Positions 57,867 to 64,000 of a DNA stretch of 64,000 bases are shown piece by piece. Both the position numbers and the translations under genes were made by a program. The notes under the pieces are model-generated. The model was not told the origin of the DNA, did no database searches, and was given only the letters and a program-made list of their open reading frames with translations. Positions within the stretch are counted from its first letter, which is position 1. Every line of letters begins with the position of its first letter. The DNA is taken from positions 35,606-99,605 of the forward strand of contig NW_026516345.1 in assembly GCF_025602895.1 (NCBI RefSeq), given 5' to 3'. The stretch comes from Polychytrium aggregatum. Its lineage: Eukaryota; Chytridiomycota; Chytridiomycetes; Polychytriales.

Positions 57867-60800
57867 CTACGAAACGACACAGTTTTCCTGGTCGCGTCGC
57901 CCTCGAGTGCGTGCGAAGGACTGTCGCTGGCTGAGCGCAGGATCGGTATTGTGCTCGGTGGGCGGTCGTGAATGAGTCGGGGTTTGGGTTGGCGGAGGCG
58001 ATGCCACAGGTGCAGGTGACGGCGAGCGAGCAGATGCTGATGGGGTGGCCTGGCTGGAGTCGGAGCCATTTTCTGTGGCTGGTGGTGTCCGTGGAATGCT
58101 GTAACCCCTTTGCGGTGAAGCCGGCGTGGCGATATGTGGGCCGTCACCAACGATCGGGCTCGTCTGTGGTGCCCCAGGGGAGAGAGCTGCTGGGGACGAC
58201 GGATGCTGACGAGACATGGGCGGGGAGCGCAGCCAACCTGGTTGGCTTGACGCTGGAAAGCTGCCTTGGGTTGGAAGGGACTGCAATGCCGCCTGTGGGA
58301 TGATGGGGGGCTGTGCCCTGGGATCGAAAGCCGGCAGAGCTCCGAAGGATCGAGAGTTTGCCATTGGGGGTGAGAAGCCGCCGGACTGCTTCATAAGCGT
58401 CAGCATCTGGACAGCCATTGCTGATTGGGTGACCATGGGATGCGCCGAGCTGCCCAGTTGCCTGATCATAATGTCCATGCATTCCTGATGATATTCAATC
58501 GCATCGTCCAGCCGACCGCAAAACTGTGCTGCTTCACCCATCCCACGGAGAATGATTGCGATCTGCATGTGGTTTCGGGTACCAAAGACTCGCTCGGCCG
58601 TGTCGACAGCTTGTTTCATGTACTCGAGTGCCCTGGGCTGCTGACCTTGTGTTGCGAGAACGACCCCAATCTTCTGCAAGGCATCCAATGCAATCATGTT
58701 GTCTTGAGTACCAAAAGCCCGGATGGAAATGTGCAATGCATCTTGGAAATGCGTCAGAGCTGCCTCGAATCGACGCCGGAACTGGAACTCTATCGCGCCC
58801 ACAGATATGGATATGATGGCAGCATGGACGTTCGCCGAGGCGTCGAAGGAGGACTCGATGATCTGCATCGCTTGCTGGTAGTGCCGAAGGGCCTCGTCTA
58901 TTCGGCCTTGTTGTTGTGATGCTTCCGCCATGGCCATAAAAACAGGGATCATATCCGGGTGGCTTGTCGATCCTGAGAGCTGGGCCAGGGTATCGATGCA
59001 CTCGCGGAGATATTTTGTTACCTCTGCGAATTGACCACGCATACAGGCGGTTCTACCGAGCTCGCAGAGAATGCCGGCGACATCGGGTCGAATGCGAGTT
59101 TTGCTCAGCCGCACTGTGATTTCCAAGGCCTCCTGCAGCTGCTTTCGAGCGATATTGGGCTGATTCCTCCCATTAGATAGCCGACTAAGGTTTGTAAGGC
59201 ACTGGGCAACGACAAAGTCTTCCCGCGTCCCGGCGGCTTGGACTGCTATATCCATGGCTTCGTCTAGTCGCTTCTTTGACTCTTCCGGCTGCCCGCTGAG
59301 CATCAGGATTCGGGCGATTCCGATCAACGCCGCCGCGACCATTGGATGGCTGCGGGTACCTTCGACTCGAGTCATGACTTCGAGGGACTCCTCCAGATAC
59401 GCCAGTGCCTCGGTGAGTCGGCCAGACGATATGTGCAATTCACCAATCTGGTTTAGGATGGCGGCGGTGCCATGGGTCTCCTTTGAGCCACCGACTTGCT
59501 TAGAGGCATCCAGGGCTTCAAAGTAATACTTGGCAGCATCATCAACTTTTCCCTGGAATTGATGCAAGTTGCCAATGTTGACCAAAACGCTCATTGACAT
59601 GCTGTTGTTGATCGACCCGTGCAAACGGATTGACATCTCCAAGCTCTGGTTCAGGTGTTCCAGGGCTTCCTTGTAGCGGCAGATGGAGCGGTAACTGCTG
59701 GCGATATTGACATGTGCAATCAAAATGGCTGGGTGGTCTTGACTTGCAAATACTTCAGTCATTATATCAAGCGCTTCCTGGAAGGAGACTGCGGCTTCGC
59801 TGACCTTGCCCTCGAGTACCAAGGCAGACGAAAGCCCAACAAGGGTCTTGGTGACAGCTGGGTGTTTGCGCGTCCCAAACACCTTAACCAAGATTTCGAC
59901 TGTATCCTGGAAATACTGGATCGATTCGCTATGCTGTCCACTAAAGCATTTGAGAAATGCAATCTCTCCAAGAGCTTGAGCCACGATGGGGTGTTCTTTG
60001 GATCCAAGGACTTTGACTGCAATGTCCATCGCTTCTTGGAAACACTCGAGGGCTTCGCGGAGTTGGAACCGCATCGCGAGCACCTCTCCGTACACCATCA
60101 ACGCTTGCGCAACGTATTGGTGCTGGCGACTGCCGTAGATTTTCACCAGTATCGCTATAGCATCCTCCAAAGCATTTTGGGCTTGACTGAACTGGCTCTT
60201 GATCTTGTATACCTCGGACATCTGGACCAGATTGCGCGCAACTTCCAGGTTCTCTCGGCCTCCTAGCAAGTCCACAAACATATTGATGGATCTATCGTAG
60301 CACGACAGGGCATCGTCAGGTTGACCTTTGATCGTCATGATTCGTCCCAGCATCATATTGTTGATGGCAATGAAAATATGTCTCTCCCCACCAAAAACCT
60401 TGCAAAAGATCTCGCTTGACTGATGGAGATGTTCGGAGGCCTCGGCATACAGCCCGAGCTCGGCTTCGATAGAGCTGATTTGACCCAAGATCGAGCCGAC
60501 AATAGGGTGATCGCGTGTGCCAAGCGCCTTTTCTGCGACATCGAGTGCCTCGTGGAATCGACCCAGCGCTTCTGGATATCGGCCACAGCTGCTGTCGATC
60601 TGCCCAAGCCCGCACAGGACTTCTTGAAAGCCAATATGCACTCGGTTTGGGTACAAATGCGCAAGGATGTCGTATGATTCTTGCAAGTATTTTTCGGCTT
60701 CATCAAAGTGACCTTGGCTCCATTTGATAGCACCAAGGGCACCCAAGATTGTGGCTACTGTCGGATGGGCTATCGAGTCTAGGGATGTGGTCGATATGAC

Positions 60801-63800
60801 GTACGCTTCGCGGAACAATGCTTCCGATTCTTCAGAGCGGCCTTGTTGGAAGCGAAGTTGACCGATTTCCATGAGTAAACTGGCTACCTGGATGTGCTCC
60901 CGTTGGCCAAACACCGCAATCAGGATCTCGAGCGCTTGGTCAAAGTACATCGAAGCTTCGTCAAGCCTGCTGTGGAAAAGCGATTCCATGGCCAGGAGCT
61001 TGAGCGTTTCAGCAATCGCTGGGTGATTTTTAGTATTGTACACCTTCTTGAGGATCGAGAGGGCCTCTTCAACATGATCGTGTGCGCAGTCATATTGACC
61101 AAGAGTGCTTTGAATGATCGCCATGTTTGTCAACGTCGCGGCGATCATGGGATGCTCTCGACTTCCATAAATTCCAACAAGAATGTCGATGGACTCGGCA
61201 AAGTGCTTGAGGGCATTGTACGGGTTCCCTTTGATTCCCTTGATCCAGCCGATTTTCTGAATTGCTACCGCTGCTTCCAGCGTCTTGTCCGATTTCAATA
61301 CCTTCATTGAGATATCCAAGGTACTGCAAATGGCTGTGTTTGCTTCGTCAAAGTTTCCCTTCATGTATGAAACTTGGCTCATCAAAGACAGGATTGCATT
61401 GGCGTCTTGGTGTTGCGCCGTTCCGTAAACCTTGAGGGTGATGTCCATGGATTCGTCAAGGTACCGCGTAGCTTCGTCCAGATGTCCGCGGTGTGCCATG
61501 ATGGCTGCGAATTTCATGAGAATCTTCGAGACTATAGGATGCTCCCTTGTTTCAAACACACGGACAGAGAGCTCGAGGGCTTCGTGCAGATACACTAGTG
61601 CCAAGTCATGGCGGTCCGTCGAGATGTATATCTCGCACACCGATAAGAGAGCCTCGACGACATTCGGGTGCTGTTTTGTGCCATAAATACTCTCCAACAG
61701 GCTCAGGGACTCTTGGAAGTGTCGGAGAGCATCTTGGGGCATGCCGATATATAGGGTTGCTTCGCCAAGTATGAGCAGAGCATCCGCAGCAAATTGGTGC
61801 TTCTCGGATCCATGATAATTCTGGGCGATCGCGAGCGACTCTTGGATGTATTGAATAGCATCGTTGGAGTGTCCCAGTTTGAGGAGAACTTTTCCGATAG
61901 CGGCGAGGCCCTTTGCGACATCAATATGGTGTGGATCGCCATGCGAGAGCGCGGATATGCTTGCTGCCTCCTGAAGATACTGCAATGCTTCTTCGAGACG
62001 ACCCTGCATCATGGCAATGGTGCCGAGTCCTGATAGGAGATACGAAATCACGGGACTGCTGCTTGTTCCAAAGCCTCCCCGGAGGATTGCCAGCCCTTTC
62101 TGATAGGCTGAGGCCGCTTGATCAAGTTGGCCGACGGCGCAGTATGCGTTTCCGAGAAACAAGAGTGTATCCACAGACTCTGGGCACTCTTGAGATCCAA
62201 AGACGGCTTCCAAAACAGCAAGGCTGTCGTGAAAGTATTTGATGGAGTCGGCCAGGCGACCTTGAGATAAGGCAAGCTTTCCAAGGGAGACCAAGGTCAC
62301 CGATACGTCAAAATGGTTTCGGGTCTCATAAAACAGTATGGACCTCCGCAAGCAGGACTCAAGTATGGCTTTAGCTTTTGGATAGTTGGCACGAGCAGCC
62401 GAAACCTCTCCCAGAGTCCGCTCCAGCCGAGGATGTAAAGCTGATGAGTATGACTCGGGGATTCTGCCTTCGACAAAGACTTCAATGTGTTTTCCGAGAG
62501 TCAAATACTTGATACTCCGGTGATGATCCGATTGTGTGACGAGAACAGTGCCGACATCGTGCTCAATCTCGTGCGCTTCGAGCTCGCCATGTTCGACAAC
62601 CCACTCGTGGGCGACTCTCTGCGTCAACAAGTGCGTGTAGTACTGCTCGTCGGGCCCGGGCCGGAGCAGACCACTCTCGCACACCATCTTGACGAGATGG
62701 GCAGCTGGACAGAGATATGGGTCGTCAGTCACCATCAGTCATTCGTGCGTTTGTGCATTCATCGCCAGTTACTCATCGCCTGGGCATTCGCTTGCCATTC
62801 ATCCACGCCGTCAAGCATATTCGCCCACATCCCTCGCACAACTCTGCCGTCACTCACCATCGGCCGAGAGCTCCATCTTCTGCGCAATCGCTGTGATCAG
62901 CTCGAGAGGAATGTCGTCTGACGCCAGCAGGCTGATCGCCCCCAAACAGCCGACATGCATCGACTCCCACTGCACCCTTCTTCAGCAGCGTGCTCATCGA
63001 CAGATCCACGATCACCTTGAGCGACGACCGGGTCTCGTCTTCGCCATCCTGCTCCTCGAGTGCCTGGGCAAACTGCGCCTCGATCTCGTCGATCGGCGTG
63101 TCGTTGCATTCGGCATAGATCCGCACCGTCTGGATCACAAGCGGATATCCGTTGATCCGGTCCATGAGCTTTCGGAGCGTTGCTCGGTCCTGGTCGGTGC
63201 CCACCTTCTCGGCAATCATTGGCGATGTCGCCAGGATGTAGTCAAAGGCTGTCTCGCTCTTCCACGACTCGAGGCGGAGTGGAGCCTGCTGGAAGTCGTC
63301 AAGCTTGGCCCCGAGGGCCGTGAGGAAGGGTCCTTCGTCGAGAGCCGACAACCGGGTCGTCACAACGACGTCGCCGCTGAATCCGGCCGCGACAGAGTGC
63401 TCAAACACCGAGTCGACAACGGCCATGTCGTCCACATTGTCGAGGACCAGGAGATACTCGCGGCTCTGGAGAGGATCCGAGAGGCATGCTGCTTGATCTC
63501 GCCGGGCTTGATGTGCGGAAAGATTGTCGACCAGGCTGTCGAGGGCCGTCGATTCGGTCGCGCAGTTGACCCAGTAGATGCGGCTGTACTGCGGCTTGAT
63601 GCCGACAGTTTCGAGCTTGAAGCCGTCGAGTTCGCCGTCGTTGCTGACGGCAAGAGTGCCCATCATGAACTGGAGGAACTGGCGGGCCAGGACGGACTTG
63701 CCCATGCCGCCATGCCCGAGACGACGGCGCGACCAGTCAGGGTGACCTGACGAAGGAGCGAGTCCAGATGGCCCATGTCGCCGAGGAACAGGTTGTCGAC

Positions 63801-64000
63801 ATAGTACTTTGTGGGGATGGCGTCGCGGAGACCGGGGTTGGAGAAGATGGGGCTGAAGAGGGTGAGCAGACGGTAGAGACGCTTGTGGGGCTGGTCGGGG
63901 CGGAAGCCGTACATCTGGATCTGGTTCATGCGGTCGATGGTGTGCTTGAGCGAGGCAAACTTGGGTCGCTGGGAAGGACATCATATACGGCTTGAAGTCA
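57867..64000 (-). CDS. NB-ARC-TPR NLR-like receptor with C-terminal CaaX box; N-terminus beyond window; two frameshifts
   Basis: The C-terminal exon 62704-57867 joins across intron 62857-62705 (SAD-AAHLVKMVCESGLL) to the NB-ARC part at 62858 and above. The NB-ARC has Walker A GHGGMGKS, Walker B YLLVLDNVDD, a GYPLVI helix (GLPL-like) and a winged-helix-like LLASDDIPLELITAIA. About three dozen TPRs of roughly 42 residues follow, of the kinesin-light-chain type (repeated GTREHP-V...LG-I). The protein ends in a Ser/Pro/Thr-rich tail and CVVS. As assembled there is a one-base loss near 63713-63717, just before Walker A, and a one-base gain in the C5 run at 62939-62943. Conserved sequence continues across both, so they are recent mutations or assembly errors. 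The TPR array probably senses, and the NB-ARC is the nucleotide switch. Confidence 0.85.

Overview
The window is nuclear DNA of a fungus: compact, GC-rich, densely packed protein genes broken by short GT-AG introns, with typical eukaryotic house-keeping products (BRCA2, SNF1/AMPK alpha, MOB2, PIN4, PIG-Y, TBCA, COA6). An early-diverging, zoosporic (chytrid-like) fungus fits best. The reasons are inferential: a complete eukaryotic Fanzor nuclease, a BRCA2 with BRC repeats, a MYCBP/FAP174-type protein usually found in flagellated organisms, and large NLR-like repeat proteins. No rRNA, tRNA, CRISPR array or viral segment was recognised.

Layout. 1-5527: BRCA2 homologue, 5' end outside the window. 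5717-8912: a coiled-coil protein, a UPF0598 protein and BOLA2. 9040-12756: an apparently intact Tc1/mariner-type transposon bounded by TA and inverted repeats, carrying a DD34E transposase and a 790-residue Fanzor RNA-guided nuclease, 127 bp upstream of the BOLA2 start codon. 13002-28447: PIG-Y, TBCA, MOB2, PIN4, SNF1, CMR1/WDR76 and MYCBP. 29325-49243: an F-box protein, an SLC17-type carrier with a His-rich loop, a SET-MYND protein, COA6, an unknown 809-residue protein, an AIFM2-like oxidoreductase, an F-box/LRR protein and a membrane-anchored ALDH3.

50041-64000 is the most unusual part. A gene whose seven exons join in phase encodes a 1632-residue SAM-TIR-NACHT-WD40-Sel1 protein, which looks like an intracellular immune receptor with a SARM1-like NADase front end. 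It is divergent from a TEX30-like hydrolase. Next comes a 552-bp miniature derivative of the Fanzor transposon, in which the start of the transposase is fused to the tail of the Fanzor. The window closes with an NB-ARC-TPR receptor of about three dozen repeats that ends in a CaaX box. That gene carries two single-base frameshifts as assembled.

Most exon structures below were worked out by hand by joining GT-AG introns so that reading frame and family conservation are kept. Family names rest on recognised motifs, not on database searches.
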